Assembly: GCA_023412475.1 (NCBI GenBank)
Contig: JAEYNR010000088.1
Coordinates: forward strand, 1 to 35,749
DNA: 35,749 nt
Direction of reading: 5' to 3'
Origin: Fibrobacterota bacterium
Lineage (GTDB): Bacteria > Fibrobacterota > Chitinivibrionia > Chitinivibrionales > Chitinispirillaceae
Shown here in pieces: positions 15,121-23,685 of this stretch (the stretch's first letter is position 1; every line of letters starts with the position of its first letter). The translations under genes were made by a program, and so were the position numbers. Under the pieces are notes generated by a model. The model ran no database searches. It had not been told where the DNA came from and saw only the letters and a list, made by a program, of their open reading frames with translations.

Positions 15121-17910
15121 ATGATGCAAAGTATTTACAGCACAGGAATAATATTACTGTGCTACATCTTTACGATTTCATCTGCTCAAACTCCTGGACC
15201 TCTTATAGATGAGGAAGCTGATATTACTTTGGAAGTCACTGATTCCACTTATACTGGTGATTCTGTTTTAATCGATTCAGTTGATGCAATTACCAAAATG
15301 CCTCAGTTGATTCAATTTGTAAAAGCTCAGTATCCACCGGATCTTATCAAAAAAGGTATAAGCGGCTCTGTAGTTCTGGAATTACTGGTAAATGAGTCTG
15401 GCAGTGTGGATAGTGTAACTTTAATAAAAAGTATTCATCCGGTTCTTGATACAAATGCAATTAAAGCATCCAGACAGTTTAAATTTACACCAGCCTTGTT
15501 GGGATCTGATTCTATTGCGGTTCTTCTTCAGTATGAATACCATTTCATACTGGAAGAGGCTGTGGATTCCATACCACAAATAGTCAATTTTTCCGGAACA
15601 CTGCTGGAAAAAGGTACTCGTCAGCCTTTGGCCGATGCGATCGTTGTAATTACATTTCCTGATAATTTTCAGGATTCCGCACTTCCATTACCTTTTGATA
15701 TTTATCTTTCCAAAATAGGATCAATGCCTGGCCAAGCTCTCGAAGAGAACCATCTGACTGCTACAACAGATTCTCTGGGAAGATTCAAATTTTTCTCACT
15801 TCCTTCATGTTCGCTAAAAGTTCAGGCGATAGTAGCTGGTTATTCAAACTTTGAAACCAAAGAGTTAATCACCTCAAAAGAAGAGCTGGATGTAAAATAT
15901 TACATACCCAAACTCTCCTATTCTGATTATGAAATTGTGGTTTATGGAAAAGCAGAAGAAAAAGAGGTCAGCAGACGTCAATTAACCATTCAGGAAATCA
16001 GGAAAATCCCCGGGCTTGGAGGTGATGCTGTCAAGGTCGTACAGGCGATGCCGGGAGTGGCCAGGCCAAGTGCCATGTCCGGAGAAGTCATTGTTCGTGG
16101 AGCACCGACCTGGGATTCAAAATTTTATCTGGATGGAGTTGTAATTCCGCTTCTTTACCATTATGGTGGGTTGAAATCCACATACAACTCTGATGCCCTT
16201 GCAGGAGTAGATTTTCTTCCGGGTGGTTTTGGAACCCGCTACGGTGGCGGTATTGCCGGAGTTATTGAACTCAAAGGGAAAGAATCTGCAAAGGATCGCT
16301 GGCATGGCTCTCTTGACATGGGTACTATCGATGCCTCATTTTTAGTTGAAGGCCCCATTACCAATAAAATTTCATTACTTGCAACGGCCAGACGAAGCTT
16401 TATTGGTGATATTGCTGAATTTATCACCAATAAATTTCCTGACAGGTTTCCTTTTACCATGTCGACTTTCTACTGGGATTATGTGCTGAGAACTGATTTC
16501 AACTTTTCTAAAAATAATCACCTTTTTCTTACTTTCTTTGGGGCCAGAGATAGTTTGGCAATCATTGCTTCTGATATGAACCTGGGAAGCGATGAAATCT
16601 CCGATGCTCAGGAGCGCTTTGGTATGAATATCACATCGAATCTGGGAATGGCAGGTTGGGATCTAAAATTTAACGATAAATTCAGTAATACGGCACGATA
16701 TTCATTATCCAAAATTCACTCTGCCTGGTCTCCCTTTGGATTCTTTAAATCACAAAGCGACGGCTTAGGTCATTATATAAGAGAACAATTATCCTGTAAA
16801 TTCAATGATAAATTGACCTTGAATGGTGGTCTGGATATAGACTTGAGCATATGGGATATTGATCTCTCAATAATAGACGGGACAGGAAAACTTGAAACAT
16901 CCAGAGATAAAGATTGGCTTTTCAGTCAAACCGGTGCATACCTGAATCTTGAATGGAAAATCGGTAAAAAGCTGCTTGTTCTACCTGGAATCCGTTATGA
17001 TTATTATTCAGAGCTTAAACACGACGGTTCTATAGTCCCGGAATTCTGGAACTACCAGGAATTTGACAATTCCAGAGGGATTTCTGGAGATCCTTCTTTA
17101 AGGTTATCAACAAGATACAAAATCAATGATGCACACACCTTAAAGGCTGCGATTGGTAATTACAATCAGACTCCACAGCCAATAGGACAGGCAATACATA
17201 GTGTCTGGGGTAACCCTTTTCTTTCAACAACAAAAGCTGCACATTTTATAGCCGGTCATGAGTGGAAAATTACCGATGTTATCAATTCAGATGTGCAATT
17301 CTATTTCAACAATCAATGGAAAATACCTGAATTTCCAAACAGTCAGGACATTGACAATAACGGTGAAAAACAGGTTTTATGTCATGACCGTGGCAGAGGT
17401 AGAATGTTTGGAATGGAATTGATGTTAAAACATCTTCAGACCGAACGGTTTTTCGGATGGATTTCCTATACACTTTCCAGAACGCTGCGCTATAATCCCG
17501 ATTCGCATAAATGGGATCTTTACGACCAGGATGAAATCAACAATATTCAGTTCCTTGGAAGCTGGCATTTGCGAAAACAGTGGGATCTCGGGTTTCGATT
17601 GCGCTATGTTACTGGTAAACCGACTACTCCTGTTATAGGAACCAAATACATTGAAAATTACGCTTACTACCAACCAAAATACGGTGAGAAAAATTCAGAC
17701 AGACTTGATCCTTTCTTTCAACTGGACCTCAGAGCCGACAAAAAGATAGTATACAAGAATTGGATCTACTCAATCTATTTGGATTTACAGAACATTAGCT
17801 GGTTTATTTACAAGAGTCCTGAATTTGAGTATTACAACTACAATTTTAAAGATAAAACAACTATAAGTATGTTCCCCATGCTGGGTGTTGGCATGAAAGC
17901 GGAATTTTAA
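15121..17910 (+). CDS. TonB-dependent outer-membrane receptor with an N-terminal TonB-like domain
   Basis: The 929-residue product starts at the ATG behind AGAAAGGA (15121); the longer frame from 15022 runs into tonB and lacks a ribosome site. Order of parts: signal peptide (1-23); a TonB-C-terminal-like domain at about 60-143 (YPPDLIKKGISGSVVLELLV, then ASRQFKFTPALLGSDSIAV); a carboxypeptidase-regulatory-like beta domain at about 155-270; a plug (RRQLTIQEIRKIPG, VIVRGAPTWDSKFYLDGV, GGFGTRYGGGIAGVIELKG); then a 22-strand-type barrel to a terminal Phe. It is the uptake gate of this operon. The substrate cannot be read from sequence; the GH30 neighbour hints at a glycan product. Confidence 0.92.
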   Translation: MMQSIYSTGIILLCYIFTISSAQTPGPLIDEEADITLEVTDSTYTGDSVLIDSVDAITKMPQLIQFVKAQYPPDLIKKGISGSVVLELLVNESGSVDSVTLIKSIHPVLDTNAIKASRQFKFTPALLGSDSIAVLLQYEYHFILEEAVDSIPQIVNFSGTLLEKGTRQPLADAIVVITFPDNFQDSALPLPFDIYLSKIGSMPGQALEENHLTATTDSLGRFKFFSLPSCSLKVQAIVAGYSNFETKELITSKEELDVKYYIPKLSYSDYEIVVYGKAEEKEVSRRQLTIQEIRKIPGLGGDAVKVVQAMPGVARPSAMSGEVIVRGAPTWDSKFYLDGVVIPLLYHYGGLKSTYNSDALAGVDFLPGGFGTRYGGGIAGVIELKGKESAKDRWHGSLDMGTIDASFLVEGPITNKISLLATARRSFIGDIAEFITNKFPDRFPFTMSTFYWDYVLRTDFNFSKNNHLFLTFFGARDSLAIIASDMNLGSDEISDAQERFGMNITSNLGMAGWDLKFNDKFSNTARYSLSKIHSAWSPFGFFKSQSDGLGHYIREQLSCKFNDKLTLNGGLDIDLSIWDIDLSIIDGTGKLETSRDKDWLFSQTGAYLNLEWKIGKKLLVLPGIRYDYYSELKHDGSIVPEFWNYQEFDNSRGISGDPSLRLSTRYKINDAHTLKAAIGNYNQTPQPIGQAIHSVWGNPFLSTTKAAHFIAGHEWKITDVINSDVQFYFNNQWKIPEFPNSQDIDNNGEKQVLCHDRGRGRMFGMELMLKHLQTERFFGWISYTLSRTLRYNPDSHKWDLYDQDEINNIQFLGSWHLRKQWDLGFRLRYVTGKPTTPVIGTKYIENYAYYQPKYGEKNSDRLDPFFQLDLRADKKIVYKNWIYSIYLDLQNISWFIYKSPEFEYYNYNFKDKTTISMFPMLGVGMKAEF

Positions 17911-17921
17911 GGAGCAGCCTC

Positions 17922-19118
17922 ATGATAAAAATATCAATAATACTGATTAACATTTTAGTTTTGTTAACTGTGTGCACAGATTTTCCAACCAGTTTTGACA
18001 GAATTGATAGTGATGAAGTTAGATTACTGGATTTTATTTATGATCCTCCAGAGGCATCGCCTGGAGATACTGTAAAGGTGAAGGCGGTTTTTTCAGGTAA
18101 AAAATTCGAATCTTCTGACATAAAATGGAGCTATTCTAATAATAAGGTTTCCAACAAGTACGGTAGTGATACTGTATTTTACATACAGCCATTAACTACC
18201 GCTCAAGAGGATTACTTTTCAGATAATACCACTTGTTATTCTTTTCAGTTTGTGGTACCGACAGATCTCTTTAAAACCCATGGGCAGGTTTCGGAAAACT
18301 GGACTGAACTATTAAACGATTCCCTTACCAGGTCTCTTCCATCCTCATTAACTTCACTCTCTAAAAGTCAGCTTATAGAAATGGTTGATCTTCTAACCAT
18401 TTCACCTCAGATGTTTAGTGCAGTTTCTGCTCAATTAAATCTTCCTGTGGATACGCTTTCATTTCTGCTGCCATATTTCAGTCAGCTTTTTACTGTTCAG
18501 TTAGGATTTTTTGCCGATGTCAGCCACGGAATCAATGTAGAAAGTCACTATTCTGTAAGGTACCACTCCAGATTCAGCAAAATCCCTCAGATTCCTGTAC
18601 ACGTCAACCACAACCCCAGAATCGATTCAATCGGCATATACAAGGTACAAGGGAATAAAAACACTTACGATCCGAGAGAAAACAAGCACACTTTCATGCG
18701 TATCGACAATGGGGATAATTTATCTAATGTTTTGAAAGTTGAGGATAATTATTCCTATTTTCTGGTGGCATTCCATGATGTTCCCGATACATTTCAGACT
18801 CTTTATGATCTTTTGGACGGTACTTCGCATCTGGAAAAATTGTCTACCATCTGGTTTTTCCAGCACAACGACAATGAAACCAGAAATATCTCTTCAAATA
18901 ATTTTATGTCATTAAATGGGAGGGAATCCAAAAATTTTGACATCAACTCACCAATTACTTACTATGATTTACAATCAATATGTAGAATGTTTGAACCATC
19001 AGATAAATCTATAAAGTCGGTAAATGTGTGGTGTCAGGTACAGGACAATACAGACAATGAGATTTTTCATCCTGTGGGCTCTTCACTTAAAGAAGGATCT
19101 TTTACTTTTCAATATTAA
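17922..19118 (+). CDS. Hypothetical exported protein, receptor partner
   Basis: The 398-residue product starts behind AAGGAGC, 11 nt after the receptor gene, so it belongs to the TonB operon. The N-terminal hydrophobic stretch (IILINILVLLTVC) ends in Cys18. The sequence before it (LTVC) is a poor lipobox, so a lipoprotein is possible but not certain. An Ig-like beta domain follows (PPEASPGDTVKVKAVFSG, then DIKWSYSN), and a second beta-rich part lies towards the C-terminus. By position it could be a surface or periplasmic ligand-binding partner of the receptor. The family is not recognised. Confidence 0.75.
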   Translation: MIKISIILINILVLLTVCTDFPTSFDRIDSDEVRLLDFIYDPPEASPGDTVKVKAVFSGKKFESSDIKWSYSNNKVSNKYGSDTVFYIQPLTTAQEDYFSDNTTCYSFQFVVPTDLFKTHGQVSENWTELLNDSLTRSLPSSLTSLSKSQLIEMVDLLTISPQMFSAVSAQLNLPVDTLSFLLPYFSQLFTVQLGFFADVSHGINVESHYSVRYHSRFSKIPQIPVHVNHNPRIDSIGIYKVQGNKNTYDPRENKHTFMRIDNGDNLSNVLKVEDNYSYFLVAFHDVPDTFQTLYDLLDGTSHLEKLSTIWFFQHNDNETRNISSNNFMSLNGRESKNFDINSPITYYDLQSICRMFEPSDKSIKSVNVWCQVQDNTDNEIFHPVGSSLKEGSFTFQY

Positions 19119-19133
19119 GGTGTTTGAGAAGGG

Positions 19134-19168
19134 CTTTCCGGTAGTTTATATCTACCGGAGAGTTTTTT
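19134..19168. terminator. Strong intrinsic terminator between convergent operons
   Basis: CTTTCCGGTAG (19134-19144) and CTACCGGAGAG (19152-19162) form an 11-bp stem with a 7-nt loop, followed by TTTTTT. On the minus strand a shorter A/T flank follows. It ends the TonB operon and probably also the ACT-paaK operon coming from the other side. Confidence 0.92.
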
Positions 19169-19181
19169 CATAAAAAGATTA

Positions 19182-19610
19182 CTAAATTTCGTACAATTCA
19201 TTTTCCTTAAGAATTTTAAACCCATTTTCAGTTATTATAGATCTTGCATCTTCCTGGTTTTGTGGTTCAATGCAGAGTACGGATTCATTTTTGGAGTGTA
19301 TACTGAAACCATACGCATCATTAATATTTATACCTTTTTTTGAAAGAAGAAGGAGAAGCTGGTGTAAACCACCGGGTTTATCATCGACAAGTATCGCAAG
19401 AACCTTCTTAAGCACTGCAGCATATCCATTTGTTGTTAGTGCCAGATGTGCTTTGTGCGGATTATCAACAAGGATCTTTATAATACCAAAATTTTCTCTA
19501 TCAGCGACAACGATTGCACGGATATTGATCTGGTGATCTGAGAGTATCTGAGTAATACTTGTCAGTCTGCCTGGTTTGTTTTCTGCAAAAATATTTATTT
19601 GTTCAGCCAT
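19182..19610 (-). CDS. Tandem ACT-domain protein
   Basis: The 142-residue protein is made of two ACT domains (about 1-65 and 70-140). Each begins with the ligand-loop pattern seen as ENKPGRLTSITQIL and DDKPGGLHQLLLLL. ACT domains bind amino acids and regulate enzymes. Small two-ACT proteins like this are often encoded next to phenylacetate-CoA ligases, as here, where the ligase gene ends 27 nt upstream. The ATG at 19610 is chosen because AAAGGA precedes it; the frame extends 6 codons further to 19628 without such a site. A role in sensing aromatic or branched amino acids is likely. Confidence 0.9.
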   Translation of the reverse strand: MAEQINIFAENKPGRLTSITQILSDHQINIRAIVVADRENFGIIKILVDNPHKAHLALTTNGYAAVLKKVLAILVDDKPGGLHQLLLLLSKKGININDAYGFSIHSKNESVLCIEPQNQEDARSIITENGFKILKENELYEI

Positions 19611-19636
19611 TAGATAAATCCTTTTCAATAGCTTGG

Positions 19637-20950
19637 TTAATAGAGTGCTGGTCTGTTGTCGAGGACCCGTTTTGCTTTCCCTTCAGTAACTGGAAGTCCA
19701 CCCGGTTCATGCAGCTCTATGGCTGGATTTACAAGAATTGCGTCTTTTATTTGATTCTGAAGCGTCTTTTCCAGTTTTGAGAGCAAGGAAAGATCTCCGG
19801 TAAACATTTTGGAATAAATTTCAGTTTTAATGGTAATTTTATCCAATTCTCCTTTTTTATCAACGACAATAAGGTAGTTAGTACCTACCTCAGGCAATTT
19901 CATGATAACTTCCTCTATCTGAGAGGGAAACACATTCACACCATTAATTATCATCATATCATCACTTCTTCCCTTGATACGCGTGATCCTTCGGTGGGTT
20001 CTTCCACAACTGCAAGGGGATGCAAATATTGTGGAGAGGTCTCGTGTGCGGTAACGCAGAAGCGGGGTAGCTGTACGGTTCAACGTTGTAAAAACAAGCT
20101 CTCCTTCCTGCTCCTCAGATAGACTGTCAAGGGTTTTAGGGTCTATAATTTCAAGAATAAAGCAATCTTCCCATACATGCATTCCATTTTTATACTGGCA
20201 CTCAAATGCTACTCCCGGTCCGTTCATTTCCGATAAACCATAAGAATTATAGGCATCGATAGCCAACAACTCTTCAATTTTTTTGCGGGTTTCTTCGGTA
20301 TATGGCTCAGCACCCAGAAATGCTTTTTTAAGCTTCAGATCTGAACGTTTAATACCATACTGCTCTAGCTGTGAAAAGATATGTAACATATAACTCGGTG
20401 TTGCATGAACAACGGTTGTTCCAAAATCTTTCATTAGCATAAATTGGCGTCTGGTATTGCCGGAGCTTGAGGGGATAACCACAATACCAACTTTCTCTGC
20501 GCCATAATGAAACCCCAATCCTCCTGTAAAAAGACCATAGGTAGTCATGTTTTGAAAGACATCTTGATTATTGACACCGACTCCCACGATGCAGCGGGCT
20601 ATCAGATCTGTCCAGTTTTCGATATCCTCTCTGGTATGATAGATAACAGTTGGAGTACCGGTTGTTCCGCTTGATGTATGCAGACGGATGACATTTTTCA
20701 TATCAGTAGCAAGCATTCCATAGGGATATGCTTCCCGCAGATCATCCTTTGTTGTAAATGGAATGCGGTTAATATCATCAAGTGTTTTAATGTCTTCGCC
20801 TGATGTAACACCTGCTTTTTGAAGACGCCGTTTGTAAAAAGGTGTTTTAAGAGCCGAGTCAACGGTCTGCCGCAACCGTTTAAGCTGCAGTTCCTGAAGG
20901 GATTTTCGATCCAGTGTTTCGATTTTTTTGTTCCAGAATGTCGCTTCCAT
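19637..20950 (-). CDS. paaK: Phenylacetate-CoA ligase (PaaK-type)
   Basis: The 437-residue adenylate-forming enzyme activates phenylacetate or a related aryl acid with ATP and CoA. Visible features are the family N-terminus (FWNKKIETLDRKSLQELQ), the AMP-binding loop TSSGTTGTPT, YNSYGLSEMNGPG, the hinge RYRTRDLS, a CSCGR metal-like motif and GRSDDMMIINGVNVFPSQIEE. Length is normal. The first 71 nt overlap the end of the symporter gene, and AAGGAA precedes the ATG. With the ACT protein and the symporter it suggests uptake and activation of an organic acid. In fermenters such ligases usually serve aromatic amino acid breakdown. Confidence 0.93.
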   Translation of the reverse strand: MEATFWNKKIETLDRKSLQELQLKRLRQTVDSALKTPFYKRRLQKAGVTSGEDIKTLDDINRIPFTTKDDLREAYPYGMLATDMKNVIRLHTSSGTTGTPTVIYHTREDIENWTDLIARCIVGVGVNNQDVFQNMTTYGLFTGGLGFHYGAEKVGIVVIPSSSGNTRRQFMLMKDFGTTVVHATPSYMLHIFSQLEQYGIKRSDLKLKKAFLGAEPYTEETRKKIEELLAIDAYNSYGLSEMNGPGVAFECQYKNGMHVWEDCFILEIIDPKTLDSLSEEQEGELVFTTLNRTATPLLRYRTRDLSTIFASPCSCGRTHRRITRIKGRSDDMMIINGVNVFPSQIEEVIMKLPEVGTNYLIVVDKKGELDKITIKTEIYSKMFTGDLSLLSKLEKTLQNQIKDAILVNPAIELHEPGGLPVTEGKAKRVLDNRPALY

Positions 20951-22442
20951 GTTTTTTCCTTATAAAAAAGCCGGTATCCGTTTCCTGTAAGAGAGTCTTA
21001 TCCGAAGCTGGTGTCAGCAAGCTTACCACGATGAAGACTACTGCTGCAATAATGGTTGAAAAGAAACTGAAGTGCATAGGTAATGGTAAAATAAATTTAT
21101 CTATCGATCCTAAAATTATTGAGCCAAGAATTCCGCAGCTCATGGATGCTATAGCGCCCTGCTTGGTTGCTCTTTTCCAGTAAAGACCTCCGACAAGTGG
21201 GATTGCAAAGCAGGAAAACATTATGCCGATTCCCGCCCAGATCAGAAAAGCCAGAAGTTTGGGTGGGTTGATTGCTAGAAGCACTGTGACTATCGTTGCT
21301 ATTATCATGGTAACTTTATTTACGTTCCTGATTGATCGGTCATCAGCATCCTTATTGATAAATTTTTTGTAAATATCCCAGCTCACACAGTTTCCGACCG
21401 TAAGCAAAAGTCTATCGGTTGTTGACATAACTGCCGCCAGCACAACTGTTCCGATAAATGCCCAGGCGTACTCAGGAAGGACAAATTTGATACCTGCGAT
21501 AAATGAGGAGTCTGGTGTATCCAGTGGCGGTAAAATTCCTGTTTCTACCATCGCGCGAACAGAAAAACCGGATATCTTAATAAGAGCTATGACAACAAAG
21601 TAAATAACAAAAATCGTTACAGGTGCCCAACGGTAATGCTTTCGATTTTTTACCGCAAGAACGTTATTTATAATGTGTGGTGCTGTTGCAAGACCAAATG
21701 TAATAAGAAAGAAAAAAGAGAGTGTAAAAAGTGGTGTAAAAAAAGGCTTGCCACCTGAGGGATAGAAAACTGCTGTTAAATAGGGATTAATAGTATTAAG
21801 AATAGAATTGAAATCAGGGGCTTTGGCAATTATAAGCGGTCCGACCCATGACACACCAATGATAATAAGTATGCCAAGGAAAAGCGAAGTAAATGCAATT
21901 GCATATAAACCACCCATCAGTGTGTAGGACATTACAATCAATGCTGAAATTACAAGCGCAGTTACTTCATTAAGACCTAAGAGCCATTTAAGCACAATAG
22001 TGATCGCAGTATACTGTCCGGTAAGGTATATGGTACTGACAATAAGTGCCGATAACGTTGCAAGTAATCTCATTGATTTCTGACTGTAATAGCGATCACA
22101 GAAATAATCTTCAACAGTCATGTATCCACGTTTTTGTGCTAAAGTGCTTAATTTTACTCCGAAAAGAATAAGGCAAATGCTGGCTGAGAGGGGAACAAAT
22201 ATTTGCTCCCAGAAAGTCGGCCACCCTCCGGAATAGCCAAGACCAGCCACACCAAGAATAGACATCCCACTGGCCGTTGTACCAATCATAAGAAGGACAA
22301 AAACCCAGAATCCAAGGTCTCGTCCTGCAACAATGAAATCCGATGAATTTTTAATCTTCTTTGATGAATAAAATCCTATAAGAAGAAGTATTATAAAATA
22401 AATAGCTATAGTAGCTATTGTGACCATTTGAGCACTGTTCAC
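20880..22442 (-). CDS. Sodium:solute symporter (SSS family)
   Basis: The 520-residue protein has about 13 membrane segments. It opens with IATIAIYFIILLLIGFYSSKKIKNSSDFIVAGR, here seen as the helix-1 block plus the SSDF[IF]xAGR signature. GTTASGMSILGVAGLGYSGG and MTVEDYFCDRYY follow, and the Na-site helix 8 region is VLAAVMSTTDRLLLTVGNC. It starts with GTG at 22442; that GTG overlaps the TGA of a 31-residue ORF (GTGA), so the two are coupled. Its 3' end overlaps paaK by 71 nt. The substrate is probably a carboxylate or amino acid, given the ligase, but this is inference. Confidence 0.93.
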   Translation of the reverse strand: MNSAQMVTIATIAIYFIILLLIGFYSSKKIKNSSDFIVAGRDLGFWVFVLLMIGTTASGMSILGVAGLGYSGGWPTFWEQIFVPLSASICLILFGVKLSTLAQKRGYMTVEDYFCDRYYSQKSMRLLATLSALIVSTIYLTGQYTAITIVLKWLLGLNEVTALVISALIVMSYTLMGGLYAIAFTSLFLGILIIIGVSWVGPLIIAKAPDFNSILNTINPYLTAVFYPSGGKPFFTPLFTLSFFFLITFGLATAPHIINNVLAVKNRKHYRWAPVTIFVIYFVVIALIKISGFSVRAMVETGILPPLDTPDSSFIAGIKFVLPEYAWAFIGTVVLAAVMSTTDRLLLTVGNCVSWDIYKKFINKDADDRSIRNVNKVTMIIATIVTVLLAINPPKLLAFLIWAGIGIMFSCFAIPLVGGLYWKRATKQGAIASMSCGILGSIILGSIDKFILPLPMHFSFFSTIIAAVVFIVVSLLTPASDKTLLQETDTGFFIRKKHGSDILEQKNRNTGSKIPSGTAA

Positions 22443-22534
22443 TGATCATCTCCTCTAAAATAAATTCCCCATCCGATAAGCAGCACTGTGACTGCAAGTG
22501 CGACTGCTCCAAAAACTACAATTGTGTTATTCAT
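22439..22534 (-). CDS. Symporter small accessory membrane protein (31 residues)
   Basis: The product is one membrane helix, VVFGAVALAVTVLLIGWGIY, with a short polar start (MNNT) and a charged tail (FRGDDQ). It starts at ATG 22534, about 10 nt after GGAAGGGA. Its TGA overlaps the GTG of the symporter in a 4-nt GTGA. Tiny one-helix proteins of this layout are known beside sodium symporters, where they are thought to be small subunits. Assignment rests on position and topology. Confidence 0.78.
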   Translation of the reverse strand: MNNTIVVFGAVALAVTVLLIGWGIYFRGDDQ

Positions 22535-22920
22535 CAGATCTGTTCCCTTCCACATTGAAATCCTGATTTGAAAATCTCGATGTTTTCCTGATTTTTTTTT
22601 CCGATGTTTGAGTCGCTTTGTAATAGAAATTCTCCTTTATTTGTAACTGCGATGCGGGCAACCCTAAAGAGAAGGTATTTATAAAACGGGCATCTGGAAG
22701 ATTATTGGTAATATCAAGAAAACTGGAAAAGTCAACACTACCTGTTTTGAGATTGAATCAATTAGCTTATTAAATTTAACCGCTTTAATTAGAAATACTG
22801 CACTTTTAATTTGGTATAAGAATTTAATTCATATCTCTTGACTTAAAATGTGTTTCCCACTTTTCATCCAGTTAATTTCATTCTCATGATACATTATCCC
22901 ATTATCAAGAATAAGTTGTT
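22535..22920. other. Intergenic region upstream of the symporter operon
   Basis: AT-rich, with no gene seen. The promoter of the minus-strand symporter operon is expected here. Oligo-T/A runs are present but no clear operator or riboswitch fold was recognised. Confidence 0.45.
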
Positions 22921-23203
22921 GGTATTTTGCTGTTTTTTACAACAAACAATAATATACCTCCAAATTCTCTCGGGGAGCAAACTATTTTGAGCGGGAAATT
23001 AGGTGCTTATGGCAGAAATATCGCCTTAAATTCAGTGAAGAGCTAGTGTTGGCCATGGTATTATGTCGAATTATGGCGATGGAATGGCTCATAAAAAAAG
23101 GTAGACAGTAATTACATGCAGTTTTGACCGAAAAAACTGTAATCCAGTCCTGACTTTTTGTCGAGATCGGAAACCATCACTGGAGAAGTAGTACTTGGGA
23201 TGG
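22921..23203. repeat. Diverged ~280-bp repeat, copy B
   Basis: Matches copy A at 11780-12059 in the same orientation and for the same length. Shared blocks include GGTATTTTG at the start, TATTTTGAGCGGG, TGTAATCCAGTCCTGACTTTTT and GTAGTACTTGGGATGG at the end. Like copy A it lies a few hundred bases upstream of a minus-strand gene start. No shared reading frame. Confidence 0.75.
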
Positions 23204-23365
23204 TTGGGTGATCGTGCAATAAACCAACTGCTTGTGTACGGGATCAGCGGAAATGGAATTATTACAGAGCTGGTAGTGTTCAGAAAGCCACAGAGTCTGG
23301 TAAAAAGTTGAAAATTGGTGAAGGATCAGCAATTTGTATTAATATCGTATTCCTTGAAAGCCGGT

Positions 23366-23587
23366 TTAGAATCGCATAAAAAATTCCCAGGTCTCCGCCG
23401 CAATCCAGTTCACGTCAGATCCTGGGTCCTTTTCATTAAATGAAGTCTGTCCCTGGAAGGAGCTGAATTTCACAGGGTACCCCTCTTTACACCCCTCAAA
23501 CTCAGTTGAGACATGTTTCTGGCTGGTTGCCAGGGGTATATTCAACGGTTCAGTACACCCATTTGATGTTCTGTCAGCAAAAGCGAA
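23366..23587 (-). pseudogene. 3' remnant of a second CE1-type esterase gene
   Basis: The frame encodes the last 73 residues of a paralogue of the esterase next door: FEGCKEGYPVKFSSF and ETWEFFMRF against FEGCKEGYPVKFFSF and ETWKFFMQF. The residues around the catalytic His (GAHQAG in the intact gene) are replaced by QGQTSF, and the 5' four-fifths is missing. This indicates an old tandem duplication followed by deletion. Confidence 0.82.
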
Positions 23588-23630
23588 TCGTCTCCTCCAG
23601 ACATCTCTACAACAGTTGTCGCATTTCGGA

Positions 23631-23661
23631 ATCGGTATCGTTTTAATTTTTCAATACCGAT
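23631..23661. terminator. Hairpin downstream of the esterase gene
   Basis: ATCGGTAT (23631-23638) and ATACCGAT (23654-23661) form a perfect 8-bp stem with an AT-rich loop, 25 nt past the esterase stop. No clear U run follows on the minus strand, so termination is plausible but not certain. Confidence 0.4.
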
Positions 23662-23685
23662 ACCTGACCATCCCTGCTTGTTACA

